Part shown: positions 42,805-52,739 of the stretch, in pieces | Position numbering within the stretch: position 1 is the first letter of the stretch | Layout of the letters: the number at the start of each line of letters is the position of its first letter | From: Chthoniobacterales bacterium | Lineage (GTDB): Bacteria; Verrucomicrobiota; Verrucomicrobiia; Chthoniobacterales; UBA10450 | NCBI GenBank assembly: GCA_035274845.1 | Contig: DATENU010000022.1 | Coordinates: 248,001 to 312,000 of the forward strand | Length of the DNA stretch: 64,000 bases | Direction of reading: 5' to 3' | Made by a program: the position numbers and the translations under genes | Notes under the pieces: model-generated | What the model saw: only the letters and a program-made list of their open reading frames with translations | Told to the model about the DNA's origin: nothing | Database searches by the model: none

Positions 42805-43923
42805 ATGAAACGCATCGTTACGGCTCTCCTCGCGATCCTGGCAGCGAAATTTCTGGTCGCGGTCGAGGAGCCGGCTCCCAGCAGTTCGACCAAGCCCGAA
42901 GCCGGCCTGGCGAAAGAACTCGAAAGCTACTTCGATTCTTTGGTGGCCGAGAACAAACTCTCCGGCGTGGTTCTGGTGGCCAGGGATGGAAAGACGGTCG
43001 CAAGCAAGGCGGCCGGGATCGCCAACAAAACTACCAACGCGCCGATCGACCTGAACACCAAGTTCAACCTCGGGTCGATGAACAAGATGTTCACCGCGGT
43101 GGCGATCGCCCAGCTGGCGCAGGCGGGCAAACTTTCGTTCAACGATCCGGTGGGCAAGCATCTGCCTGATTACCCGAACAAGGAAGTCGCGGAGAAGGTA
43201 ACGATTCACCACCTGCTGACGCATACCTCGGGCATGGGATCGTACTGGGGAGAAAAGTTCGCGGCGCAACGCGACAAGCTCCTCACGGTCGCGTCCTACC
43301 TCCCGTTGTTTGCGGCCGAGCCGTTGTCATTTCCTCCCGGCGAAAAATTTCAATACAGCAATTCCGGCTTCCTGCTGCTCGGCGCGATCGTCGAGAAGGT
43401 CTCCGGCCAGGATTATTACAGCTACGTCCAGGAACATATTTTCAAGCCGGCCGGAATGAACGACACCGGATTCTACGAGCCTGGAAAGGAAATTCCGAAC
43501 CTGGCGATTGGCTACACGAAGATGTCTCCGCAGGGACAGCCGCAGGAAGAAATCCGCGATAACACCAACCTGCGCGAGGTCAGAGGGGGTCCGGCGGGCG
43601 GCGGTTTTTCCACGGCACCGGACCTGGTGAAGTTCCAGCAGGCGCTCTTCAGCTCCAAACTTCTCGATAAAACGCACACCGAGTTAGTGACTACCGGCAA
43701 AGTGGAAGGTCCGCGCGGAATGGGGAAATACGGTTACGGCTTTGGCGACAACAATTCCGGCGGCAAACATAGCGTGGGCCACAACGGCGGCGCTCCCGGC
43801 ATCGCGGCAGACCTGCAAATGTTTCCGGAATCCGGCTACACGGCCGTGGCGCTGATGAACACCGATCCACCGGCCCTGATGCCGGTGGCCAAAGCGATCC
43901 GGGAACGAATTCCGGCAAAGTAA
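42805..43923 (+). CDS. Secreted beta-lactamase-family serine hydrolase
   Basis: A 372-residue exported protein of the class C beta-lactamase/penicillin-binding superfamily (esterase/D-aminopeptidase-like). It has S-M-N-K as the catalytic Ser-x-x-Lys near residue 92, the Y-S-N motif in Q-Y-S-N-S-G-F, an H-L-L-T-H-T-S-G motif typical of the family, and H-N-G-G as the third (K-T-G equivalent) motif near 325. ATG 42805 is chosen because it begins a signal peptide and has GAAGGA 6-8 bp upstream. Members hydrolyse peptides, esters or peptidoglycan stem peptides; a role as true beta-lactamase is not supported by these motifs alone. Confidence 0.88.
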   Translation: MKRIVTALLAILAAKFLVAVEEPAPSSSTKPEAGLAKELESYFDSLVAENKLSGVVLVARDGKTVASKAAGIANKTTNAPIDLNTKFNLGSMNKMFTAVAIAQLAQAGKLSFNDPVGKHLPDYPNKEVAEKVTIHHLLTHTSGMGSYWGEKFAAQRDKLLTVASYLPLFAAEPLSFPPGEKFQYSNSGFLLLGAIVEKVSGQDYYSYVQEHIFKPAGMNDTGFYEPGKEIPNLAIGYTKMSPQGQPQEEIRDNTNLREVRGGPAGGGFSTAPDLVKFQQALFSSKLLDKTHTELVTTGKVEGPRGMGKYGYGFGDNNSGGKHSVGHNGGAPGIAADLQMFPESGYTAVALMNTDPPALMPVAKAIRERIPAK

Positions 43924-43924
43924 G

Positions 43925-44000
43925 AAACAGTCCGCCGGGGCTTAACCCAGCTTCGGCAACCCCGAACCTTTCCGGGGCAACGCTGCCCGGCGGACTGTTT
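43925..44000. repeat. Palindrome with perfect 15-bp arms after the serine hydrolase gene
   Basis: AAACAGTCCGCCGGG (43925-43939) pairs perfectly with CCCGGCGGACTGTTT (43986-44000). An inner CCCCGAACCTTTCCGGGG forms a second stem. Possible terminator structure for the hydrolase gene. Confidence 0.8.
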
Positions 44001-44023
44001 CCGAATCTGGAGACGGCACGCTA

Positions 44024-44098
44024 TGGAGACGGCCTGCCCTCAGGCCGTTGAGAGAAAGCGATGCTGCACCCCTCCGGCACGATGGCGTGCCGGCTCCA
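44024..44098 (+). repeat. TGGAGAC...GGCTCCA dispersed repeat, copy 1
   Basis: Ends TGGAGAC and GGCTCCA. It contains GGCCTGCCCTCAGGCC (44031-44046) and CCGGCACGATGGCGTGCCGG (44074-44093) hairpins. Homologous copies lie at 49709-49791 and, inverted, at 52660-52735. This copy overlaps the 3' end of the membrane-protein gene. Confidence 0.8.
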
Positions 44099-45668
44099 AG
44101 ATAAGCAAGTCGACGGTTTTGCCGAGAAGGAGGCTGAGAGAGAGCAGCAACGTCTGCCACATTGTCAGAGCGAATCGCGGCTCGATCTCATGCAACACGC
44201 AGGCCACCACGCAGATCAGCACCCCAACCGCGGTGAGAGCGAAGCTGAAGCCGACGACTGCTCCCGGGTTAATTCCTCGTCGTCGAGCCATGAAGACGAA
44301 ACCCGCCAGGGCGATAATCCAAACCAAAAAAATCCGGCTGTAGCGCACCCCCTGCCAAAGGCGAAAGTAAAGGTGCTGGGACGGAATCGCTCTTATCTGA
44401 TCCGCGGTCGCGCCGCGAAATGTCACCAGATTCGCCACGGCATGCAGTTCCTCCCGATGCTCAAAATAGTAAGTGGTCGTGGCAAAAAGGTAATTGGTGA
44501 TCTCGGTCGGCGGCATCGTCACGGCGTGGATCAAATCGGTGCTGGTAGCCTGCAAATGTTCGGGGGTTGGAGGCAAAAGGAACGCGAAAGCCATTTCGTT
44601 CAAGGCGCGATCGAGCTCTTCCCATTGGGGACCGTCGAACAGAAGGATGGCGCGCTGCATGAAAGGCCCCGAACTCATATCCGCTTTTTCCGCCTGCATC
44701 TGTCCCAGCAACGCGATGATCTGGCGCGCCTTTTCGGAATGGGCGCGGGCGGCGACCTTCCCTAACAGAACTCCGCGCGCCTCCGGGGAGAGATTATCCA
44801 GAAAATTCAGGCGCCAGAGGAACGTAAATCCGATCCTCGAGTGAGGATGCAGTTTGGTCTTTCGCGCCAGGTTTTGCTCCAGGGAATCCTCGACCCAGAC
44901 GCAGGCAAAGCCGATCGCAATCGCGACCACGGCGGACCAAAGGTAGAGCGCTCTTCGTTCGCCCAAGCCAAACTTCTCGCTCTCTTTCGAGGACCGGAAA
45001 ATTCCGGGCCGGTTCCAATTCCAGGCAATGACAAATGCGACCGCCAGGAGCGCGATGAGGCCGAGGTTGAGGTCTCGGGCGAGAATGCAAAAACACAAAA
45101 TAACCGCGAAAAAATACCAATCCTTCCATTCGGGTTGGCGACGGTCCTGGAGCAAACGCAAACCTTTGGTTGCAAGCACGACAGTGAGAATCGAGCTCAG
45201 CGTTTCGGATCCAAGGCAGTGAGCATAGGTGTAAAGCATTGGATTGGTGGCCCAGGCCACAGCCAATGCGAGACGCACCCAGAAAAATTGGCTGACCGCA
45301 CGAAGAAAACAGAAGAGGCCCGCGGCCAGAGCGAGGTGCTGGCCGATGATTATCAGCCAGATCCCGGTATCGGTCAGACCGGGCTGGGATGATTCAGCCC
45401 GATGTTTGGCCGAAGCTCTCCCCTGCCATCGCTCCCACTGTTCACCGGCGAAAAGAAGAGGCTTCGTAGCATAACTGTACCCGGGGGCGTGACCCCAGAA
45501 GGTCACCACCAATGGATTTTCGGTCAGCTGAACATAAGCGTCCGCGTCGCGCCACAGCGGCGGGATCGTGACGATCATCCAAACCGAAGGAGCGATCAGG
45601 CACAAAAGCAGAGCGCAATTCTTGAAGAAATTCGCCGTCTCAAACCGCGCTGTCCTGTTCTCCGACAT
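44040..45668 (-). CDS. Multi-pass membrane protein of unknown function, repeat-derived C-terminus
   Basis: A 542-residue integral membrane protein with about nine hydrophobic segments. The first lies at 17-33, a second group at about 110-130 and 140-215, and the last three at about 445-520. It resembles C-terminal-loop membrane glycosyltransferases or uncharacterised 'hypothetical membrane proteins', and I cannot name a family. The last ~18 residues (A-R-H-R-A-G-G-V-Q-H-R-F-L-S-T-A) are encoded within the TGGAGAC...GGCTCCA repeat and are probably not ancestral; the original stop may have been lost when the repeat inserted. It is divergent from the DUF485/ActP genes. Confidence 0.6.
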   Translation of the reverse strand: MSENRTARFETANFFKNCALLLCLIAPSVWMIVTIPPLWRDADAYVQLTENPLVVTFWGHAPGYSYATKPLLFAGEQWERWQGRASAKHRAESSQPGLTDTGIWLIIIGQHLALAAGLFCFLRAVSQFFWVRLALAVAWATNPMLYTYAHCLGSETLSSILTVVLATKGLRLLQDRRQPEWKDWYFFAVILCFCILARDLNLGLIALLAVAFVIAWNWNRPGIFRSSKESEKFGLGERRALYLWSAVVAIAIGFACVWVEDSLEQNLARKTKLHPHSRIGFTFLWRLNFLDNLSPEARGVLLGKVAARAHSEKARQIIALLGQMQAEKADMSSGPFMQRAILLFDGPQWEELDRALNEMAFAFLLPPTPEHLQATSTDLIHAVTMPPTEITNYLFATTTYYFEHREELHAVANLVTFRGATADQIRAIPSQHLYFRLWQGVRYSRIFLVWIIALAGFVFMARRRGINPGAVVGFSFALTAVGVLICVVACVLHEIEPRFALTMWQTLLLSLSLLLGKTVDLLILEPARHRAGGVQHRFLSTA

Positions 45669-45753
45669 TCGGGCTTTATCGTGCGCATTCCGGTTGCATC
45701 GGCCAGACTTTTCCTTGGCCTTTTCCCCGGGCCCACCTTATAACCTTGGCGCG

Positions 45754-46194
45754 ATGGCGGCTGACGATCGAAAGACCCCGAGCGACCCCACTCCGATCGT
45801 CGCGGCGCCCACTGACGTCGCCCCCTTGACGCACCAGGGGTCGAAGCCGCCCCACGAACGCACCGCCGACGAGGAGATGGACGTGGTCAACTGGGAGGGA
45901 CTCGCGGCCAGCGAGCGGTTTCGGAATCTGCTCAAGGCCAAGCGCCGGTTCATCATTCCGGCGATGATCTTTTTCGTTGTCTATTACTTTGCGTTGCCCG
46001 CGCTGATTGGTTACGCCAAACCGTTCATGGAAAAGCGGGTGCTTGGGCCGGTAAACCTCGCCTATCTCTTTGCGCTTTCGCAGTTTTTCGTCGCCTGGAT
46101 TATCGCGGCTCTCTACGTTCGCGCCGCGGCCAGGTTCGACAAGATGGCGGCTGAGGTCGTGGCGGGGGAGGATGATCGCGGCTCTGCCTCGTAA
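45754..46194 (+). CDS. DUF485 membrane protein (symporter small subunit)
   Basis: A 146-residue protein. About 65 soluble, charged residues precede two transmembrane helices (about 68-88 and 103-124) with the DUF485 hallmarks F-x-x-L-x-K-A-K-R-R-F-I-I-P-A-M-x-F-F and N-L-A-Y-L-F-A-L-S-Q-F-F-V-A-W. In many bacteria DUF485 genes directly precede ActP-type acetate/cation symporters, as here (94 bp apart). The long acidic N-terminal extension is unusual, since most DUF485 proteins are about 100 residues. ATG 45754 is preferred because upstream codons belong to the divergent gene's region. The stop codon falls in the TCGTAA repeat. Confidence 0.82.
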   Translation: MAADDRKTPSDPTPIVAAPTDVAPLTHQGSKPPHERTADEEMDVVNWEGLAASERFRNLLKAKRRFIIPAMIFFVVYYFALPALIGYAKPFMEKRVLGPVNLAYLFALSQFFVAWIIAALYVRAAARFDKMAAEVVAGEDDRGSAS

Positions 46195-46275
46195 TCGTAA
46201 TCGTAATCGTGCTCGTGCTCGTGCTCGATCTGGAAAGCCTTCGATCACGATTACGAGCACGAGCATGAGCACGAG
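46189..46275. repeat. Hexamer simple repeat between DUF485 and actP
   Basis: 46189-46230 contains TCGTAA x3 followed by TCGTGC x3. 46243-46275 is built from the complementary CACGATTACGAGCACGAG units. The arms can pair partially. The DUF485 stop codon (TAA at 46192-46194) is formed by the first unit, and the actP start follows 12 bp after the last. Confidence 0.85.
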
Positions 46276-46287
46276 TAAGAATTTATT

Positions 46288-47898
<1,611 letters not shown>

Positions 47899-47912
47899 AA
47901 TCGCGCCGCCGA

Positions 47913-48590
47913 TCAGCGGGTCTTTGTCTCGGGCGTCTTCTTTTTTGGAACCGTGTTTTTCCTGGCTTGATCGGTCCCGGCCGGCTTTCGCTTCACCCTG
48001 CTGAAGTAGGCAGCTTTGTTCTCCTGCCAGGTGTGATCAACATCCCACTCGAAGGGTCCCCAGAGCAGGCGTCCCGAACGCCGCCAAAGATCAAGCATGA
48101 TCGCCTGTTCAAACGGCTGCCCTCGCGCGGTGACCGCGATGACGTTGTGCTCGGTGTCGGTTCCCACGTCGGATTCGGCCCAATGGAACTCGAGGGTTTT
48201 GAAATTTTGCGCCTCCAGCCGAAGGAGCAGCTCGGTGGCGAATTGATAACAGTAACCAGCTTTCCTCGCGCCGATGTTGATGAGAAAAGAGTGCATGGTG
48301 GGCGACGAACCCATGTCCCACTTGCGGGCCAGCTCGAGTCCCGTGGTGTAGGCAATAAAGGTCACGTGCCGGGCTTCCTCCGGATTGACGCTCGGCGAGA
48401 GGGAAACGAGACGCGCTCGTAAAACCGGGTCCTCCGCTGAGGTTGCGAGAAGCAATTTTCCACCCGGGCGCGCCTGGGCCGAGGGAGCAGGCGAGGCCCA
48501 CGGCATTACGACGGCCAGGGCGAAGAGGGTGAAGGCGGAGCGGATCCGCCGCGGAAGAGCCGGCGTGAGGGTGGGATCGGGTTCTGCCAT
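47913..48590 (-). CDS. Exported protein with transglutaminase-like Cys-His-Asp pattern
   Basis: A 225-residue protein with an N-terminal R-R-containing signal (cleavage near A-Q-A at 40). It shows a cysteine in a helix start (A-G-Y-C-Y-Q-F-A), a histidine about 40 residues later (T-E-H-N-V-I-A-V) and an aspartate (M-L-D-L-W). That spacing fits the Cys-His-Asp triad of transglutaminase-like/cysteine-protease folds, which in bacteria often act on peptidoglycan-linked or surface proteins. The last ~30 residues are Lys/Thr-rich. This is a pattern-level suggestion, not a family assignment. Its ATG lies in the same CCATGG palindrome as an alternative start of the divergent PHP gene. Confidence 0.55.
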   Translation of the reverse strand: MAEPDPTLTPALPRRIRSAFTLFALAVVMPWASPAPSAQARPGGKLLLATSAEDPVLRARLVSLSPSVNPEEARHVTFIAYTTGLELARKWDMGSSPTMHSFLINIGARKAGYCYQFATELLLRLEAQNFKTLEFHWAESDVGTDTEHNVIAVTARGQPFEQAIMLDLWRRSGRLLWGPFEWDVDHTWQENKAAYFSRVKRKPAGTDQARKNTVPKKKTPETKTR

Positions 48591-48666
48591 GGTATCGGAC
48601 TACGCCGGCCGGTTCCTTGAAAACCGGCGCTTTCCATTTCGCGCCCCGCAAATTAGCCTCCCCGCG

Positions 48667-49383
48667 GTGGCCTTCAACATCGACCTTCATACCCATACGT
48701 TCTTTTCCGGCGATGGCGTCTCGAGCCCGGAGGAGAATATCGCCGCCGCGCGGGAGAAAGGTCTGCACGGTTTCGCGATCACCGATCACAACACCTGCGA
48801 CGCGATTACCTACCTCCTCGAAAAAGGCCTCATGCGTGAGGATGGATTGCCGGTGGACGATTTTCTCATCATCCCCGGCGTGGAAGTCACGACCGCGGAA
48901 GGTCATCTCCTCTGCCTCGGCGTCACCCTTCCCTATTTGAAGGGCACCCCGGCGCGCGAAGTTTGCGAAATCATTCACGAACGGGGCGGCCTCGCCATTC
49001 CTCCTCACCCCTACGACCTCTTTCGCGCCGGGATTCGTTTTCCCGTGCTGGAAACGTTGCCGATCGATGCCCTGGAAGTTTTCAACGCCGCTACCACCCT
49101 GCGGCGCTACAATCGCTATGCCTTTAAGTATGCCCAATTGCGCGGCCTGCCGATGACGGCCTCCAGCGATGCCCACCACTCGGAAGCGATCGGCACCGCT
49201 TACACAATCTTGAATACGAGCGATTTCTCCGTGCAGGGGGTCCTCGCTCAGCTCGTGAAAAGCAACGAGCTCAATCAACATTACCTCACGCCCCGGGACA
49301 GTGTGCGCAAGACCTGGAACAACTGGATGCGGTTACGGCGCCGGAAAAAATTGCCGGCCGCCTCAACCGAGAACGGCGGCTAG
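48667..49383 (+). CDS. PHP-domain phosphoesterase
   Basis: A 238-residue protein with the PHP (polymerase and histidinol phosphatase) metal-binding motifs: I-D-L-H-T-H-T-F-F-S-G-D-G near the N-terminus, A-I-T-D-H-N-T at about 39-45, P-G-V-E-V-T at about 77, I-P-P-H-P-Y near 115, and S-S-D-A-H-H-S near 175. These supply the usual trinuclear metal ligands, so it is probably an active phosphoesterase; stand-alone PHP proteins include nucleotide, oligonucleotide and sugar phosphatases. GTG 48667 gives the family's normal start; an in-frame ATG at 48589 would add 26 residues and overlap the divergent gene's start codon. Confidence 0.85.
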   Translation: MAFNIDLHTHTFFSGDGVSSPEENIAAAREKGLHGFAITDHNTCDAITYLLEKGLMREDGLPVDDFLIIPGVEVTTAEGHLLCLGVTLPYLKGTPAREVCEIIHERGGLAIPPHPYDLFRAGIRFPVLETLPIDALEVFNAATTLRRYNRYAFKYAQLRGLPMTASSDAHHSEAIGTAYTILNTSDFSVQGVLAQLVKSNELNQHYLTPRDSVRKTWNNWMRLRRRKKLPAASTENGG

Positions 49384-49419
49384 TTTTGCCTTACTCGCAG
49401 ATCCGTCAGTATCTCCATT

Positions 49420-49707
49420 ATGCCTGCTTACGTAATCGTTGAAATCGAAGTGACCGATCCGGTCGGTTACGAGGAGTACAAAAAACAAGCGGCCGCGACG
49501 ATCACTGCCCAGGGTGGCAGGTACATCGTTCGGGGCGGCAAGACCGAAGTGCTCGAGGGCGATTGGCAACCGAAACGGCTCGTCGTGCTGGAATTTCCGT
49601 CGATGGAACGCGCGAAAACGTGGCTGAACTGCGAAGAATACCGCGAGCCCCGCAAGCTGCGGCAGCGCACCGCCAAGACGAACATGATCTTGGTGGACGG
49701 GATCTAG
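49420..49707 (+). CDS. DUF1330 family protein
   Basis: A 95-residue protein with the complete DUF1330 pattern: M-P-A-Y-V-I-V-E-I-E-V-T-D-P at the start, Y-I-V-R-G-G-K-T-E-V-L-E-G-D-W in the middle, then R-L-V-V-L-E-F-P-S-M-E-R-A-K-x-W, and the R-x-x-x-A-K-T-N-M-I-L-V-D-G ending. It is a ferredoxin-like (dimeric alpha/beta barrel) fold related to EthD/antibiotic-biosynthesis monooxygenase-type proteins; no function is established for this group. A cytoplasmic protein, 37 bp after the PHP gene and probably in the same transcript. Confidence 0.9.
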   Translation: MPAYVIVEIEVTDPVGYEEYKKQAAATITAQGGRYIVRGGKTEVLEGDWQPKRLVVLEFPSMERAKTWLNCEEYREPRKLRQRTAKTNMILVDGI

Positions 49708-49708
49708 G

Positions 49709-49791
49709 TGGAGACCGCCTGCCATCAGGCCGTTGGTGGAGGGAAATCTATGCTTCGCCACCGTCCCCGGCACGAAGGCGTGCCGGCTCCA
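49709..49791 (+). repeat. TGGAGAC...GGCTCCA dispersed repeat, copy 2
   Basis: Starts two bases after the DUF1330 stop. It contains GCCTGCCATCAGGC and CCGGCACGAAGGCGTGCCGG hairpins as in copy 1. A further palindrome ATCGCGCGGCGGAGCGCGCGAT follows (49800-49821), before the stop of the convergent DUF255 gene. Confidence 0.8.
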
Positions 49792-49826
49792 TTGAGAGCC
49801 ATCGCGCGGCGGAGCGCGCGATCCAC

Positions 49827-52001
49827 CTACAGCATTTCGCCGAGCGCCTTGGGATCCGTGACCGGCGCTTTGCAGGTGAAATTCTCGCAGACGTAAGCCG
49901 CGGCTTTGCCGCCGACCGGTTTCATCCCGCGAACGGCTTCGAGTTTTTCCTCAAGATATCGTTGCCCGTCGCCGCCCTCGGCCAGGAGCAGAACCTTGTT
50001 CGGCACGAAATGACGATGCACTTCGGCGATCAGCGCGCGCGTCTCAGCCGACGCTGGGTGGCCCGCGATCACGATTTGCCGCGGCTTGCTCAACGAAAGA
50101 TTCAACGCGACCAGCATCTGCGGCATCGCGCTGGCGAAATGGCCGATCTGGGGCGCAAAGGCATCGATCGTTTTCTCAGCCTGCTCAAACCAACGGGCCT
50201 CGTTTCGGATTTGGGCGAGCCGAAAAAGATTGAGGGCCGCCACGGAGCTGGCCGCCGGTTCGGCACTGTCGTTGTCCTCCTTCAGGCGAAGGAGAATGCT
50301 TGGATCGTTCCCCGCCGCGCCAAAATAGCCGCCGCGGGCCTCATCGAAAAAGAGCCGGTCCTGTATTTCCTGCAATTCAATCGCCCAACGAAGCCAGGCG
50401 ACATCAAACGAGGCTTCGTAGAGATCGAGAAGCCCCTGAATCAAAAACGCGTAATCATCCGCAAAACCTTCCACGGCGCTGCGGCCTTCCCGATAATTGC
50501 GAAACAGGGTCTTCCGCGAGTCGTCATAAAGCTCCGCTCGCAGAAATTTCGCTGCCCGCTTCCCGGCCTCGAGGTAAGCCGAATCGCCAAGGACCTGGGC
50601 CCCGCGAGCAAACGCGGAGATCATGAGTCCGTTCCAGGCCGTGATGATTTTGTCGTCGAGATGCGGACGCGGCCGTTTGGCGCGAAGCTCGAACAGAGTG
50701 GCGCGGCTTTTGGCGAGGAGCTGGCGCACCGCCGCTTCATCCTTTCCGAAATGTTTCGCGGTCGCCGCCCTACTGCCCAGCTCGATCAGAATATTTTTCC
50801 CGGTGAATTCGCCATGCGGATCGCCTCCGGCCGGAACATTTCCTTCCGGCTTAACGGCGTAATGGAAATTGAAGACCTCTGCACCTTCGCCCAAAGCCTT
50901 GTCCACTTCGTCCTTCGACCAGACGTAGAATGCTCCCTCAGCCTTCTTCTTCTGTCGCGGCGGTTCCTGACCGTCGTCCTTCTCTCCACCGCCTTCCCGG
51001 CGGTCAGGGACCGGCGCTCCAATTTCGCTGTCGGCGTCCTCCGCGGAAAAAAATCCGCCGCTCTTCGCGGTCATGTCGCGCCGGACGTATTCGAAGATAT
51101 CGCGCGCGACTTTTTCGAAAAGCGGTTCGCGGCTGATCTGAAACGCGTCCAGGTAGGCGACGGCCAGCTGTGCCTGGTCATACAGCATTTTTTCGAAATG
51201 CGGAACGTGCCAGTAGGCATCGACCGAGTAGCGGTGGAAACCGCCCCCCAGGAGATCGTGCATCCCGCCCGCCGCCATTTTCCGAAGCGTGAAGAGAGCC
51301 ATCTCCAGCGCGTGCTTGCCGCTATCCGTTCCTGGGTTTCGCGCATGGATGCGGGTGAGAAAATTCAGCGTCACCGGGCGCGGGAATTTGGGCGCGACGC
51401 TAAATCCGCCTTCGTGCGCGTCGTAACTGCGGGCAATTTGCTGGTAGGCGGCGTCGAGCGCCTTTCCGCCGAGCGGCGGGCCGGGATCTCCGGTGCCGGT
51501 CACCGATTGTTCCAGGGCCGCGACGATCTTCGTCCCCTGCTCCGCAATCTTTTCGTGGTCCTGTTTCCACGCTCCGGCAATGCGCTCCAGCACCTTGGCA
51601 AAACCCGGCTGCCCCCAGCGATCTTCCGGCGGAAAATAGGTGCCGCCCACGAAGGGCTTCAGCTCCGGGGTGAGCCAGACGCTCATCGGCCAGCCGCCTC
51701 CGCCGGTCGTAGCCTGGACGAAAGTCATGTAAACCCGATCGACGTCGGGCCGCTCTTCCCGGTCGACTTTGATGTTCACGAACTCGCGGTTCATGACTTC
51801 GGCGACCTCCGCGCTCTCGAACGATTCGTGCGCCATGACATGGCACCAGTGGCAGGTCGAATAACCTATCGAGAGAAAGATCGGCTTATTTTCGCGGCGG
51901 GCCTTGGCGAACGCTTCTTCGCCCCACGGCAACCAATCGACAGGATTCTCCGCATGCTGGAGCAGGTAGGGCGATTTCTCGTGAGCGAGCCGATTGGGCA
52001 T
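49827..52001 (-). CDS. DUF255 thioredoxin-domain protein (YyaL/SSP411 family)
   Basis: A 724-residue protein of the YyaL/spermatogenesis-associated-protein-20 family. It begins [21 protein letters not shown] and has the thioredoxin-like motif [14 protein letters not shown] near residue 48. The R-E-E-R-P-D-V-D loop and [11 protein letters not shown] follow. The remaining ~500 residues form an alpha/alpha-barrel related to N-acylglucosamine 2-epimerases. Length and order are normal for the family. Function is not established; the combination suggests a redox- or nucleotide-dependent role in the cytoplasm. A very long open frame on the opposite strand across it is an antisense shadow. Confidence 0.93.
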   Translation of the reverse strand: MPNRLAHEKSPYLLQHAENPVDWLPWGEEAFAKARRENKPIFLSIGYSTCHWCHVMAHESFESAEVAEVMNREFVNIKVDREERPDVDRVYMTFVQATTGGGGWPMSVWLTPELKPFVGGTYFPPEDRWGQPGFAKVLERIAGAWKQDHEKIAEQGTKIVAALEQSVTGTGDPGPPLGGKALDAAYQQIARSYDAHEGGFSVAPKFPRPVTLNFLTRIHARNPGTDSGKHALEMALFTLRKMAAGGMHDLLGGGFHRYSVDAYWHVPHFEKMLYDQAQLAVAYLDAFQISREPLFEKVARDIFEYVRRDMTAKSGGFFSAEDADSEIGAPVPDRREGGGEKDDGQEPPRQKKKAEGAFYVWSKDEVDKALGEGAEVFNFHYAVKPEGNVPAGGDPHGEFTGKNILIELGSRAATAKHFGKDEAAVRQLLAKSRATLFELRAKRPRPHLDDKIITAWNGLMISAFARGAQVLGDSAYLEAGKRAAKFLRAELYDDSRKTLFRNYREGRSAVEGFADDYAFLIQGLLDLYEASFDVAWLRWAIELQEIQDRLFFDEARGGYFGAAGNDPSILLRLKEDNDSAEPAASSVAALNLFRLAQIRNEARWFEQAEKTIDAFAPQIGHFASAMPQMLVALNLSLSKPRQIVIAGHPASAETRALIAEVHRHFVPNKVLLLAEGGDGQRYLEEKLEAVRGMKPVGGKAAAYVCENFTCKAPVTDPKALGEML

Positions 52002-52037
52002 TTTTCACGTTATCGTGTTGCGGGCCGCAAAGCCAAC

Positions 52038-52146
52038 TGTAGCCGTCGCCCTGTGGGCGACGTTGTAGTGTGCGCTGTCATCAGCGCATGCCTATCCGCT
52101 GGCGACAGCGGACGCTACAGCGCTTCGCACAGCGAAGCGGCTACAG
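52038..52146. repeat. Cluster of intergenic hairpins (CTGTAGC...GCTACAG)
   Basis: CTGTAGCCGTCGCCCTGTGGGC at the left, CCGCTGGCGACAGCGG in the centre, and CTACAGCGCTTCGC...GCGAAGCGGCTACAG at the right. The right end contains the stop codon of the DUF309 gene. Confidence 0.75.
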
Positions 52147-52611
52147 AAGAGCAACCTTCGGGGCGCTCTCCGGCGTCCAGGGATTTTTTCCCTCCGCCTC
52201 CACGCGATCGCGGTATGTCGAAAGAATTTCCCGAAACTGGGCGAGATCCAAGGCATGTCGCTCATCTCCAAATGGCGCCAGGTTCTTTTCCGCCAACCGG
52301 AACAGGCGGACCGCCGGGCCGAGCCGTTTCCCGTGTTTCGGATGGGTCGGATGTTCGAATTGCTTCTGCAGATGGACGAACGCCCCGGCCGCCTGGATCA
52401 GCCCCTTGAAATATTGCGCATCCTCCGGGCTGATCGGGTCCTTCAGCCAGACCTGCTCGAGCACATCGTGGGCTTCGTAGTAACGCCGCTCGTTCCAGCA
52501 CTGGAAGAACGCTCGATAGTAGGGATGGTCCGCCATCCGGCCGCTGCCAGCGCGGGTGTTGACCCCCTCCAGCGATTGCACGAAATGCGAAATCCTCTCG
52601 CCTTTGCTCAT
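52141..52611 (-). CDS. DUF309 family protein
   Basis: A 156-residue protein whose core A-F-F-Q-C-W-N-E-R-R-Y-Y-E-A-H-D-V-L-E-Q-V-W-L is the DUF309 signature, followed by Y-F-K-G-L-I-Q-A-A-G-A-F-V-H. The fold is a small helical bundle with conserved histidine and glutamates that may bind a metal; no function is established. ATG 52611 is chosen, since the upstream open frame is only the translated GGAGAC repeat. The stop codon lies at the edge of the neighbouring hairpin cluster. It is divergent from the CNNM/CorC gene pair across the third copy of the dispersed repeat. Confidence 0.82.
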   Translation of the reverse strand: MSKGERISHFVQSLEGVNTRAGSGRMADHPYYRAFFQCWNERRYYEAHDVLEQVWLKDPISPEDAQYFKGLIQAAGAFVHLQKQFEHPTHPKHGKRLGPAVRLFRLAEKNLAPFGDERHALDLAQFREILSTYRDRVEAEGKNPWTPESAPKVALL

Positions 52612-52659
52612 GAAGGCCTTAATTTGGCGGTGCCTGTGATGATGGGCAAACGACGACAC

Positions 52660-52735
52660 TGGAGCCGGCGCGCCTCCGCGCCGGAAGAGCACTCGAGTGT
52701 CGTCCACCAAACGGCCCGGGGGCGGGCCGTCTCCA
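52660..52735 (-). repeat. TGGAGAC...GGCTCCA dispersed repeat, copy 3 (inverted)
   Basis: Read on the minus strand it starts TGGAGACGGCCCGCC, has CGGGCCGTTTGG, and ends GCGCGCCGGCTCCA, matching copies 1 and 2 at both ends with a different centre. It fills most of the divergent promoter region between DUF309 and the CNNM gene and ends 4 bp before the latter's ATG. Confidence 0.78.
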
Positions 52736-52739
52736 GAAA

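Noticed and set aside
42805-43923. Antibiotic-resistance beta-lactamase
   Set aside because: Motifs fit the broad serine hydrolase/esterase superfamily, not specifically a beta-lactamase.
49563-52409. 948-codon plus-strand open frame
   Set aside because: Antisense of the DUF255 thioredoxin-domain gene, which has clear family motifs on the minus strand.
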